Assembly: GCF_000215085.1 (NCBI RefSeq)
Contig: NC_015589.1
Location: 124,001-188,000 of the forward strand
Length of the DNA: 64,000 nt
Reading direction: 5' to 3'
Source: Desulforamulus ruminis DSM 2154
Lineage (GTDB): Bacteria; Bacillota; Desulfotomaculia; Desulfotomaculales; Desulfotomaculaceae
The position numbers and the translations under genes are program-made. The number at the start of each line of letters is the position of its first letter. Position 1 is the first letter of the stretch. Positions 42,820-50,296 of the stretch are shown in pieces. A model generated the notes under the pieces. It was given only the letters and a program-made list of their open reading frames with translations, did not search any database and had not been told where the DNA came from.

Positions 42820-42931
42820 CTCTTATCCTGAGAGGTGGAGGGACTGGCCCTATGAAACCCGGCAACCATCCGGAAATATCCCGGACAGGTGCTAATTCCT
42901 GCAGGAGATGATCATCTTCTGGCAGATAAGA
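42820..42931 (+). promoter_or_regulatory. SAM-I riboswitch (S-box)
   Basis: All S-box blocks are present: closing helix CTCTTATC / GATAAGAG, CTGAGAGGTGGAGGGACTGGCCCTATGAAACCCGGCAACC and GGTGCTAATTCCTGC. A following hairpin AAGCCTCT / AGAGGCTT (about 42,955-42,980) is the likely expression platform. It controls the homocysteine module downstream, giving repression when SAM is plentiful. Confidence 0.95.
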
Positions 42932-43020
42932 GGTGTGCAACGCGATGATTAGCGAAGCCTCTTCTGTTAAGGAGAGGCTTTCATGATTGGTGGGGCAAGG
43001 AGCACGAAAGGAGGACAAAA

Positions 43021-44220
43021 ATGAGTGTTGAACGTACCTATGCGGAAATTAATGCCCGCATCAGGGCAGGTAAAGCGGTGGTTTTAACCGCGGAGGAAGT
43101 CATTGGCAAAGTCCGGGAACAGGGTCTGGCGAAAACAGCGGCTGAAGTGGATGTGGTCACCACAGGAACCTTTGGGCCCATGTGTTCTTCCGGTGCTTTT
43201 TTAAACTTTGGTCACTCTTCTCCCCGTATGAGAATGCAAAAAGTATCCCTCAATAATGTTCCGGCCTATACCGGCATTGCCGCTGTGGATGCCTATATTG
43301 GCGTTACCGAGATACCCGAAGATGATCCGGCCAATAATAACTTTCCCGGAGAGTTCCGCTATGGCGGCGGCCATGTCATTGAAGATCTGGTAAGCCATAA
43401 GCCGGTAAAGCTGAAGGCGCTGTCCTATGGTACCGATTGCTATCCGCGCAAGGAAATTGAAACAACCATTACCTTGGATGACATGAATGAAGCCATTTTA
43501 TTTAACCCGCGCAACGCCTATCAGAATTATAACTGCGCGGTAAACTTAAGCGAAAAGACTATTTATACTTATATGGGTACGTTAAAACCCCGGCTAGGCA
43601 ATGCAACCTATTCCACTTCCGGACAATTAAGCCCCTTGATGAAAGATCCTAACTTTGCCACCATTGGCATTGGCACCCGCATCTTCCTGGGGGGCGGTAT
43701 TGGCTATGTGGTCTGGAACGGCACCCAGCACTTCCCGGGATGGTTAAAGGATGCTGAAGGGAATATTGTGGGCTCTGCCGGCGGCACTCTCTCTGTACTG
43801 GGAGATTTAAAACAAATGAAACCCCAGTGGCTTAGAGGTACCAGCTACCAGGGATACGGAGCCACCCTCACCGTTGGTTTAGGGATTCCCATCCCCATTT
43901 TAAATGAAGAGATTCTTCGTTTTGCTGCCTTATCCGATGAAGAACTGCATGCCCCGGTGGTGGATTACAGCGATAACTACCCCAACCGGGTTGGCGGCAA
44001 CCTTGGGCTGGTGAGCTATGCTCAACTGAAATCCGGTAAAATTACCGTACAAGGTCAAGAGATTCCCACGGTGCCCCTTTCCAGTTACCCGAAAGCCAGG
44101 GAGATTGCCCGCACCTTGAAGGAATGGATACAAAAGGGAGACTTTTTACTGGGAGAACCGGTTCAATTGCTTCCCGGACCCGATGCCGGGATTATGGCAA
44201 AAACCCTGGAGATTAAGTAA
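43021..44220 (+). CDS. Homocysteine biosynthesis protein (DUF39/HcyBio family)
   Basis: A 399-residue protein of the DUF39 family, the archaeal MA1821 type. In Methanosarcina acetivorans this family is required with a NIL/ferredoxin protein for a route that makes homocysteine from aspartate semialdehyde and sulfide without O-acyl-homoserine. Landmarks are TTGTFGPMCSSGAFLNFGHSSP (with a conserved Cys), FGYGGGHVIEDL-like FRYGGGHVIEDLV, SYGTDCYPRKEIET and FLGGGIGYVVWNGTQHFPG. GAAAGGAGG precedes the ATG. The SAM riboswitch upstream independently supports a methionine-pathway role. Confidence 0.92.
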   Translation: MSVERTYAEINARIRAGKAVVLTAEEVIGKVREQGLAKTAAEVDVVTTGTFGPMCSSGAFLNFGHSSPRMRMQKVSLNNVPAYTGIAAVDAYIGVTEIPEDDPANNNFPGEFRYGGGHVIEDLVSHKPVKLKALSYGTDCYPRKEIETTITLDDMNEAILFNPRNAYQNYNCAVNLSEKTIYTYMGTLKPRLGNATYSTSGQLSPLMKDPNFATIGIGTRIFLGGGIGYVVWNGTQHFPGWLKDAEGNIVGSAGGTLSVLGDLKQMKPQWLRGTSYQGYGATLTVGLGIPIPILNEEILRFAALSDEELHAPVVDYSDNYPNRVGGNLGLVSYAQLKSGKITVQGQEIPTVPLSSYPKAREIARTLKEWIQKGDFLLGEPVQLLPGPDAGIMAKTLEIK

Positions 44221-44240
44221 AGGGAAGGAGCAAACGGCTT

Positions 44241-44642
44241 ATGGCGCCTCATAAAATTGTTCTCCGGTTTGGTTCCAGTACTTCGGACCAACCTATTATT
44301 TACCATTTGGTTAAAGATTATGACTTGGTGGTTAACATTATAAAGGCGAAGATTAATCCGCATCTGGAAGGAACCATGGTTTTGGATCTGGTAGGAGAGC
44401 GGTATGAAGACGGCATTGAATACCTGCGCAGTCAGGGAATTACTGTGCACCCTTTAACCCAGGAAGTGGTGCGCAATAACGAGCGTTGCACTATGTGCGG
44501 CGCCTGTACCAGTCACTGTCCGGCCGGCGCCCTGTATATGGAACGTCCGTCCATGGAAGTGCAATTTGATGGCGATAAATGTGTGGTTTGTTTGCAATGC
44601 TTAAAGGTTTGCCCGGTCAGGGCCATGGAGGTTAGGATTTAA
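44241..44642 (+). CDS. NIL domain and 4Fe-4S ferredoxin protein of the homocysteine module
   Basis: 133 residues. An N-terminal NIL domain (about residues 1-75, VVNIIKAKINPHLEGTMVLDL) is followed by two [4Fe-4S] motifs: CTMCGACTSHCPAGAL and CVVCLQCLKVCPVRAM. This is the MA1822-type partner of DUF39 proteins and probably supplies electrons for sulfur insertion. It lies 20 bp after the DUF39 gene. Confidence 0.92.
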   Translation: MAPHKIVLRFGSSTSDQPIIYHLVKDYDLVVNIIKAKINPHLEGTMVLDLVGERYEDGIEYLRSQGITVHPLTQEVVRNNERCTMCGACTSHCPAGALYMERPSMEVQFDGDKCVVCLQCLKVCPVRAMEVRI

Positions 44643-44643
44643 C

Positions 44644-45384
44644 TTGGATTATACCGAACGGACATACCGTGACCTGCACCGGCAGGTGGATTTAATCCAT
44701 TTTCAGGTGATGATTAAAGAGACCGACCTGGATATCGGTGTGAGACGGGAGCGTTTTTCACCGGAACTGGTTCAATGGGTGGAACGTCTGGTAAAAGAAC
44801 AGCGCTTATTATTAGAGGAATATATTCAAAGGGACCCCGAATTCAAAACCACCCTGGTGCCTCACCGGTTACTGCCGGGGGCGCCGGAGCTGGCGGTGGA
44901 GATGGCCAAAGCGGCTCAGTTGGCGGGGGTCGGTCCCATGGCGGCGGTGGCCGGGGCCTTTTCTCAAAAAGTGGGGAGGGAATTAGCCAGGCATTCCCGG
45001 GACGTCATTGTAGAGAATGGAGGAGATATCTTCCTGAAATCCTCCGGTACCCGCCGGGTGGGGATCTTTGCCGGACCCTCTCCTTTTACCCACAAGATTG
45101 CACTGGAGGTCCAAGGCCGGCAGACTCCCCTGGGAATCTGTACGTCTTCCGGTACAGTGGGACACTCTTTGAGTTTTGGCCAGTCCGATGCGGTTATTAT
45201 TTTAGCTTCCTGTACCTCCTTGGCGGATGCCGTGGCCACCGCCGCAGGTAACCGGGTGCAGAGCGAAGAGGATGTGCAGGGGGCGGTGGATTTTGCCGCA
45301 AGCATCCCCGGGATTGCCGGAGCCATTGCCATCAAAGGAGAAAAACTGGCAGCCTGGGGGCAAATAAAATTGGTTCCCATGTAA
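44644..45384 (+). CDS. UPF0280 family protein of the homocysteine module
   Basis: A 246-residue protein of the UPF0280 family (ApbE-like fold). It has YTERTYRDLHRQVDLIHFQV at the start and PMAAVAGAFSQKVG, VIVENGGDIFLKSS, GICTSSGTVGHSLSFGQSDAV and AGNRVQSEEDV. It starts at the TTG at 44,644, one base after the stop of the ferredoxin gene. It corresponds to the third gene (MA1820 type) of the archaeal cluster; its exact part in the pathway is unclear. Confidence 0.9.
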   Translation: MDYTERTYRDLHRQVDLIHFQVMIKETDLDIGVRRERFSPELVQWVERLVKEQRLLLEEYIQRDPEFKTTLVPHRLLPGAPELAVEMAKAAQLAGVGPMAAVAGAFSQKVGRELARHSRDVIVENGGDIFLKSSGTRRVGIFAGPSPFTHKIALEVQGRQTPLGICTSSGTVGHSLSFGQSDAVIILASCTSLADAVATAAGNRVQSEEDVQGAVDFAASIPGIAGAIAIKGEKLAAWGQIKLVPM

Positions 45385-45387
45385 AGA

Positions 45388-45428
45388 AATAATAAGACCG
45401 GACTTTCCGGTCTTATTATTTTGTTTTT
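45388..45428 (+). terminator. Rho-independent terminator after the homocysteine operon
   Basis: Perfect 15-bp stem AATAATAAGACCGGA / TCCGGTCTTATTATT with a 3-nt loop, then TTGTTTTT. Confidence 0.92.
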
Positions 45429-45560
45429 AGAATATATAAAAAAAGAAATGATAGATTAAACAGGATTTTTCGCCTATGCTAGGAATTGGCAGAAACCACG
45501 TTTCCTTTATACCATTTTTAGTGTAAAATGAGAAAAATAAGTATAGGTAGGTGTTAGAAA

Positions 45561-45806
45561 TTGAAAAAGCCTGTTTGCCCCCTTTGTGAAGAAGAAATGG
45601 TCATGATTATGAACGACGAAAGCCAAAACACAGAACCCCAGATTTTTGCCCTTAATGAACTGGTGCGCAAGCCCGACGGCACCTATGGCATCAACCAGGA
45701 AAGGGGGCTTCCGGTGGTGGTATCTTTATGCAATGCCTGTGGCTACCTGATGCAGTTTTCCGCCCATAAGTTTAACCGGGGGCAAAAGAAGGGCTGTACA
45801 AAATAA
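45561..45806 (+). CDS. Small zinc-ribbon-like protein
   Basis: 81 residues. Two cysteine pairs, CPLC near residue 6 and CNAC near 57, are arranged like a zinc ribbon, with a loop FALNELVRKPDGTYGINQER between them. No enzyme domain. TTG start at 45,561 with AGGTAGGTG upstream. Function unknown. Confidence 0.7.
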   Translation: MKKPVCPLCEEEMVMIMNDESQNTEPQIFALNELVRKPDGTYGINQERGLPVVVSLCNACGYLMQFSAHKFNRGQKKGCTK

Positions 45807-45894
45807 AAGTAAGGAATTTGACAGGAACTTGTTATGGCGGCACTTTATCCCGTGCTCTAAAATAAAGTTAAGGGAAATCAGAGGAGGAGATCGT

Positions 45895-46314
45895 ATGGAA
45901 CTTACAGTTAACGATATTTTGGATGTGGCCATTAAATCGGAGGAAAGCAGCTTCAAGTTTTATAAAGAAATGGCAGAAAAGGCTAAAAATTCAGAAACTA
46001 GTCAAGTTTTACTGAAGCTGTCCCAGGACGAAAAAGATCATTTAGATTATCTGCTGTGGCTAAAATCCGGCGAGCCCATTAATGAACAAGTCTATTTTGA
46101 CGGATTTGAGGAAGCCGGTGAACTCAACCCTGAGATGACGCCCAAGGAAGTTTTGACCATCGCGGTGCAGCGGGAAGGAGCGGCTGCTAAAATGTACCGT
46201 CAAATGGCGGATATTTTTAAGGCCAGCCCGGATAAACAGTTTATTTTTGAGCGTATGGCCAGGGAGGAAGATCATCATGGTGCTGCGGTGGCGGCCATGA
46301 TGGATGATTTTTAA
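45895..46314 (+). CDS. Ferritin-like / rubrerythrin-type di-iron protein
   Basis: 139 residues, four-helix bundle with two ligand pairs: ESSFKFYKEMAEKA and KDEKDHLDYL-type (QDEKDHLDYLLW), then AVQREGAAAKMYRQMAD and MAREEDHHGAA. This is the ferritin-like branch related to rubrerythrin but without the rubredoxin domain. Probably peroxide or oxygen defence or iron storage. The ATG at 45,895 has AGAGGAGGA upstream; a longer frame to 45,829 lacks a site. Confidence 0.85.
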   Translation: MELTVNDILDVAIKSEESSFKFYKEMAEKAKNSETSQVLLKLSQDEKDHLDYLLWLKSGEPINEQVYFDGFEEAGELNPEMTPKEVLTIAVQREGAAAKMYRQMADIFKASPDKQFIFERMAREEDHHGAAVAAMMDDF

Positions 46315-46408
46315 GAGACTTCAGCATAAAGAATAAGCAAGGGAGTGCCGCAAAATCATCGAGGGGCCAAAGAACAGGCGGATAAACAACGAACAACCGA
46401 TTTTTAAG

Positions 46409-46462
46409 AATAGAACACGGATTGAACGGATCATACGGATTCCGTAAAATCCGTGTTCTATT
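46409..46462. repeat. R2 palindromic intergenic repeat, short form
   Basis: A 54-nt element with inverted ends AATAGAACACGGATT / AATCCGTGTTCTATT-type and internal CGGAT units. It is a compact version of the elements at 15,564 and 63,739. The rest of 46,315-46,700 holds no gene that I can support. Confidence 0.75.
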
Positions 46463-46710
46463 ATGTTTTAAACAAAGGACTGTGCATGCTGTTTCTTTTG
46501 CACATCTTTTTATTTTTATAACCCTTTCTATAGGATTGAGTTGGATATCAGGAGAAGCGTTCCAATAAAAGTTCGTTAGCCTGTCGGTTTATAAACAACT
46601 CAATTTATCAGTATTTATTTCCTATTTTGACATTGATGAATAGATGGTGCATTATTTCACAAATTAAATTATAATACCCGTAAAAGAATAACTATAAAAA
46701 GGAGGGGTTC

Positions 46711-46890
46711 ATGATGATGTTTACCCAGCATACCAAAAGCAGCCATCCCATGACCAAAGGGGTTATGGAAAGGGTGATGGAAAATCCTAACTATTTCATG
46801 GAAAGCATTGAGGCAATGAAAGGGACACCGCGGCAAAAACCGGTTTTGGATCAAATTCTGGAAAAGAATTACCCGGGAAAGGCTCGTTAG
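46711..46890 (+). CDS. Small hypothetical protein (59 residues)
   Basis: ATG at 46,711 (or 46,714) behind AAAAAGGAGGGG, stop TAG at 46,888-46,890. The product reads MMMFTQHTKSSHPMTKGVME, then RVMENPNYFMESIEAMKGTP and ILEKNYPGKAR. The strong ribosome binding site and a following terminator argue for a real gene. No family recognised; Met-rich, soluble. Confidence 0.7.
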   Translation: MMMFTQHTKSSHPMTKGVMERVMENPNYFMESIEAMKGTPRQKPVLDQILEKNYPGKAR

Positions 46891-46922
46891 AGAAAATGCA
46901 GGCATCCTTACAAGCTAAACCG

Positions 46923-46967
46923 AAAAAGGCGCCGACGGCCTTGATATCAGGCATGCGGCGCTTTTTT
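46923..46967. terminator. Bidirectional terminator between the small gene and the PRC-barrel gene
   Basis: AAAAAGGCGCCG / CGGCGCTTTTTT arms (one mismatch) around a 20-nt loop. A-rich left arm and T-rich right arm suit both convergent genes. Confidence 0.8.
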
Positions 46968-46981
46968 CATGGGGTTTGGCC

Positions 46982-47929
46982 TTATATTTCTTTTTTATCC
47001 GCCTGAGGTTCTTCGTTTGCTTGCTCCGGATTAACCATTTCTTCCTTATCCTCCACTGGCTCTAAAGGAAGAAGATATTCCTCCCGGGTTAAGGCAACCT
47101 CCTGGGGCAGATCCTTTACTTCCACCCGGTCTTCCGTAAGCGCAGCGCGGGTGGCAGGGATTTCCGGATCCGGTGAGCCTTCCGGGGGCAGCTCTTCTAT
47201 TTGGCTGTTCCCTTCAAGGATTTCCGGTTCTTTGTTGCCCCGAACTTTGTCCAATTGTTCCTTTATGTTACCGCCCAAATCCTTGGTTCGTTCACCCAAT
47301 TCCTTGGTCTTACTTTCAAGTTCTTCTTTGGTTTTACTGCTGATTTCTTTGGTTTTTTGAACAGCGCTTTCCAAGAATTGACTGGTGTTTTGTCTCAGAT
47401 TCTTTACTGTTTCCTGAAGTCCCCCATCAATTTTAACCGTACTTACAATGGCTTCGTTGGAGGCTACCACCAGCTCTTTGCCCAGGGTGCGCACAAAACC
47501 AATATCCAGGAACACTCTTCCCGAAATTAAACTGTTCAGCAAGCTTCCCGACAGTTCCAATCCGGCGATGGCGCCGGTTCTTTCTTCCACAAAATACTCA
47601 TCCACCATGCCCAATTGAGTACCGTTTTCCGCCAAAACTTTGCAGCCGATAAGATTAATCTTGTCCTTATACAGGGTTAAAATTTCCGGTAAACTGTTGC
47701 CTTTTTCCACATGACCCGTTTGATCGATGGTAATGGCGTCATTTCCGATACTGTGCACTTTTCCGTAAGGAGCAAATTTTTGCTCTTTAAACCAACCTTT
47801 TTGCTCTATAATCAGGGCCGCGATTCTCTGGCGGACGGGGTCTACCACCAGGCCCCTGACGGTGCCTATTTGTTGGCCTTCGGCAAGACTGATCACGGGC
47901 ATACCAATAAACTTTTTACTCTTGCGCAC
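46982..47929 (-). CDS. PRC-barrel domain protein with acidic coiled-coil tail
   Basis: 315 residues with two PRC-barrel units (about residues 4-75, FIGMPVISLAEGQQIGTVRG; and 90-165, IGCKVLAENGTQLGMVDEYF). A helical Lys/Glu-rich segment follows (KTKEISSKTKEELESKTKEL, about 195-235) and an acidic Pro-rich tail. PRC barrels occur in RimM and in surface or photosynthetic proteins; the role here is unknown. No signal peptide. GTG start at 47,929 with AAAGGGGG about 9 nt upstream. The only minus-strand gene in this part of the window. Confidence 0.82.
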   Translation of the reverse strand: MRKSKKFIGMPVISLAEGQQIGTVRGLVVDPVRQRIAALIIEQKGWFKEQKFAPYGKVHSIGNDAITIDQTGHVEKGNSLPEILTLYKDKINLIGCKVLAENGTQLGMVDEYFVEERTGAIAGLELSGSLLNSLISGRVFLDIGFVRTLGKELVVASNEAIVSTVKIDGGLQETVKNLRQNTSQFLESAVQKTKEISSKTKEELESKTKELGERTKDLGGNIKEQLDKVRGNKEPEILEGNSQIEELPPEGSPDPEIPATRAALTEDRVEVKDLPQEVALTREEYLLPLEPVEDKEEMVNPEQANEEPQADKKEI

Positions 47930-48143
47930 CTTAAAAGGCCCCCTTTATTTGCATACTCTTTGTAATCATTTTTATGCCGGCGCCTTGTTTGATATGACCA
48001 ATTTTAGGCAATAATACTAAAGAAAACCCGGCTGCCGAGGGACCGTTTTGCTTAAATAAACCGGGGCATCCCGGCAGCGCTAGGGAAAACGCAAGATTGA
48101 TCCAGTTAAAGATTTTGATGACTGAATTTGGGAGGAAAAACTC

Positions 48144-48782
48144 ATGGCAGATGCAATATTAGACGCGAATCTCAGAAAAGGACACAGCCGCTCCAGCCTG
48201 AGGGAAATCAGGGAAGCGGGGGAAATTCCCGCTGTGGTTTACGGGAAACATGTGGATTCTCTGTCTATCAGTGTAGACGGCAAGGAATTAAAAAAGATTC
48301 TAAATTCAACTACCGGCCGGAATACCTTGATCAGCATGAAGGTGAACGGCGGTAAGCAGACGGTGATGGTTAAAAATCTGCAGGTAGACCCCCTTCGTCA
48401 TGACATTCAACATGTGGATTTTCAACAGATATCCGAGGATTCAAAAATTCGTACCGTGGTGCCCATTCAACTGGTGGGGACTTCCAAGGGTGTGGCTCTG
48501 GGAGGCGTCATTCAGCAGGAATTGCGCAGTGCGGAAGTGGAATGTCTGCCGTCACAAATTCCCGATGCCATCAAAGTGGACATAAGTGATTTAGAAATCG
48601 GAGATGCCTTGACGGTATGTGATCTTAACGTGGCTTCCGAGATCAAAATATTGGATCATCCCCGCAGTACCGTTGTGAGTGTGGCTGCGGCCAGAGCTTC
48701 CGAGCCTGAAGGTCAGCCGGAGGTTGCGCCTGAACCGGAGGAAGAGGCTGAATCCAAGACCTTGGAAAAAGAACAATCTTAA
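48144..48782 (+). CDS. rplY: 50S ribosomal protein bL25 / general stress protein Ctc
   Basis: A 212-residue CTC-type bL25: RKGHSRSSLREIREAGEIPA and VVYGKHVDSLSISVDGKELK form the 5S-rRNA-binding L25 part, and the C-terminal TL5-like beta domain (VPIQLVGTSKGVALGGVIQQ) follows. The last ~25 residues are acidic. GGGAGGAAA precedes the ATG. In B. subtilis ctc directly follows prs. Confidence 0.95.
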   Translation: MADAILDANLRKGHSRSSLREIREAGEIPAVVYGKHVDSLSISVDGKELKKILNSTTGRNTLISMKVNGGKQTVMVKNLQVDPLRHDIQHVDFQQISEDSKIRTVVPIQLVGTSKGVALGGVIQQELRSAEVECLPSQIPDAIKVDISDLEIGDALTVCDLNVASEIKILDHPRSTVVSVAAARASEPEGQPEVAPEPEEEAESKTLEKEQS

Positions 48783-48843
48783 AGAAACTATTGCCTCCTT
48801 GCGGACACTGGGGTACAATACCTTCGTTAAGGAGGTAATACCG

Positions 48844-49407
48844 ATGAAATTAATCGTGGGGCTTGGCAATCCCGGAGGACAGTACGCCCAGACCCGGCAT
48901 AATATTGGTTTTATGGTGATCGACGCCTTGGCCAGGGAATTGGGTGCAACCGTTGAGAAGAACCAGCATAAGGCATTGGTTGGCCAGGTGAATATTGGCA
49001 GTGAAAAGGTTATTTTAGCCAAACCCCAGACCTATATGAACTTGAGCGGTCAGGCCGTAGTGGCCTTGATGAACTGGTATAAATTATTGCCTGAGGACCT
49101 TCTGGTCATTTCCGACGATATGGATTTACCCCCGGGAAGGCTGCGCATCCGCATGAACGGTGGTGCCGGAGGACAGAAGGGGCTAAAATCCATCATGGAT
49201 TTAACAGGTACCCAGGATTTTTCCCGCATGAGGGTAGGCATCGGCCGACCGGAACACGGTGCTGTAGATCACGTTCTAGGAAAATTTGACGATCAGGAGC
49301 TGCAACAGATCCAACCAGCCATTGAGGCGGCAGTAAAAGCGGCCAAAATCTGGGTTCTGGAAGGCCCCGTGGAGGCCATGAATCAGTATAATCGGGTATT
49401 GGGCTGA
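48844..49407 (+). CDS. pth: Peptidyl-tRNA hydrolase
   Basis: 187 residues. MKLIVGLGNPGGQYAQTRHN with the catalytic His, FLAKPQTYMNLSGQAV-type (ILAKPQTYMNLSG), VISDDMDLPPGRLRIR and GGAGGQKGLKSI are all present. AAGGAGG precedes the ATG at 48,844; a longer open frame upstream overlaps ctc and is not real. Canonical position between ctc and mfd. Confidence 0.96.
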   Translation: MKLIVGLGNPGGQYAQTRHNIGFMVIDALARELGATVEKNQHKALVGQVNIGSEKVILAKPQTYMNLSGQAVVALMNWYKLLPEDLLVISDDMDLPPGRLRIRMNGGAGGQKGLKSIMDLTGTQDFSRMRVGIGRPEHGAVDHVLGKFDDQELQQIQPAIEAAVKAAKIWVLEGPVEAMNQYNRVLG

Positions 49408-49630
49408 CGGGTTCCTTAGACTTATGGGTATTGCTTAAGGGTCCGGTTGCTAGCCTTATTCTGTATTCCTGTTAGGTCCTGTTGTTAGCCTGGTAAGTAT
49501 TTCTTTGTGGGTCTGCAGAGGGCTGTGTTATCTGTGTTTATTCTTCTACAGGACCTATGAGGTTACCCTTAAGTCTGGCAACTGGACCCTTGAGGAATTC
49601 TTCTGAATCTAGTAACGAGACCCCCAAGAA
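49408..49630. repeat. R1 fold-back repeat, long copy
   Basis: Forward units GGGTCCGGTTGCTAGCCTTATTCTGTATTCCTGTTA, GGTCCTGTTGTTAGCCTGGTAAGTATTTCTTTGT, GGGTCT in the left half. Reverse units (ACAGGACCTATGAGGTTACCCTTAAG, TGGCAACTGGACCCTTGAGGAATTCTTC, GAGACCCCCAAGAAAATC) fill the right half. This copy shows the ~35-nt tandem unit most clearly. Confidence 0.72.
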
Positions 49631-49658
49631 AATCAGAATCAGTACAACGAGGTACTTC

Positions 49659-50066
49659 ATGCCCGAAATTATTTTTTCCTTGGCTGCGGCCTTGCTGGCG
49701 GCCGGTTTGGCTTGGCTGGCCAACGGGCTCATCCTGCCGGCTGCGGGAAACCGGGGAATCGCTTTGCTCACCCCTCTGGTGGAGGAAACCGTTAAAACTT
49801 TAACCGCAGTCATACTGGAAACCTCCATTTTATGGACCCATGTTTTTTTTGGTTTATTGGAGGCCTTAGTGGAAATCATCAGACGCGGCGTCGCGGGATT
49901 GGCACCGGGATGTGCCGCTCTGGCTGCCCATAGCTTGTTTGGTTTACTCACGGTTTGGATTTACGGCCAATTTGGCCTTGTACCGTCTCTAGCCCTGGCT
50001 TATCTTGCCCATGCTGCCTGGAATGGGGTGGTTGTGGCGGTCAATAGAAATAAGCCCGGGTCTTGA
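49659..50066 (+). CDS. PrsW-like intramembrane protease family protein
   Basis: 135 residues with about four hydrophobic segments. Family landmarks in order: LTPLVEETVKT (EExxK type), FFGLLEALVEII (FGxxE), AALAAHSLFGL (His) and YLAHAAWN (H-x3-N). These four motifs define the PrsW/CPBP-like glutamic/metal intramembrane proteases. It lies between pth and mfd where Bacillus has fin (yabK). The ATG at 49,659 is chosen; the open frame upstream runs into the R1 repeat. Confidence 0.7.
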   Translation: MPEIIFSLAAALLAAGLAWLANGLILPAAGNRGIALLTPLVEETVKTLTAVILETSILWTHVFFGLLEALVEIIRRGVAGLAPGCAALAAHSLFGLLTVWIYGQFGLVPSLALAYLAHAAWNGVVVAVNRNKPGS

Positions 50067-50231
50067 CTGGAAGTAAAAAACTGGGATATGATGTAAATTA
50101 AAAACAAGGTACAGCTATTTTTTATTAAATAAATTTAAATTGCCTGGTGGAACGAAGGGGTTACACCACCCCCATTTCCTACCGGGCTGAATTCATTTGC
50201 ATAATGTATACGCGATTTTTAGTTTACATAA

Positions 50232-50273
50232 CACAACAAACCTTGACCGTCTTTCCGGTTAAGGTTTGTTGTA
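50232..50273. terminator. Long hairpin upstream of mfd
   Basis: A 17-bp stem ACAACAAACCTTGACCG / CGGTTAAGGTTTGTTGT with one G-U pair. There is no T-run after it, so it may be a terminator of the PrsW-like gene or an mRNA leader structure. Confidence 0.5.
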
Positions 50274-50296
50274 ATGCGACTTAGAAAGGTGGACTC

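Noticed and set aside
48679-48843. N-terminal extension of pth
   Set aside because: Overlaps the end of ctc in another frame; the family begins at MKLIVGLGNPG with AAGGAGG upstream.
49408-49630. R1 repeat read as a CRISPR array
   Set aside because: Units are directly abutting, diverge in sequence and reverse orientation midway; there are no unique spacers and no cas genes.
50150-50215. T-box-like GGTGGAAC motif upstream of mfd
   Set aside because: Only the short GGTGGAAC string is present; no stem I, specifier loop or antiterminator was seen, and mfd is not a T-box target.
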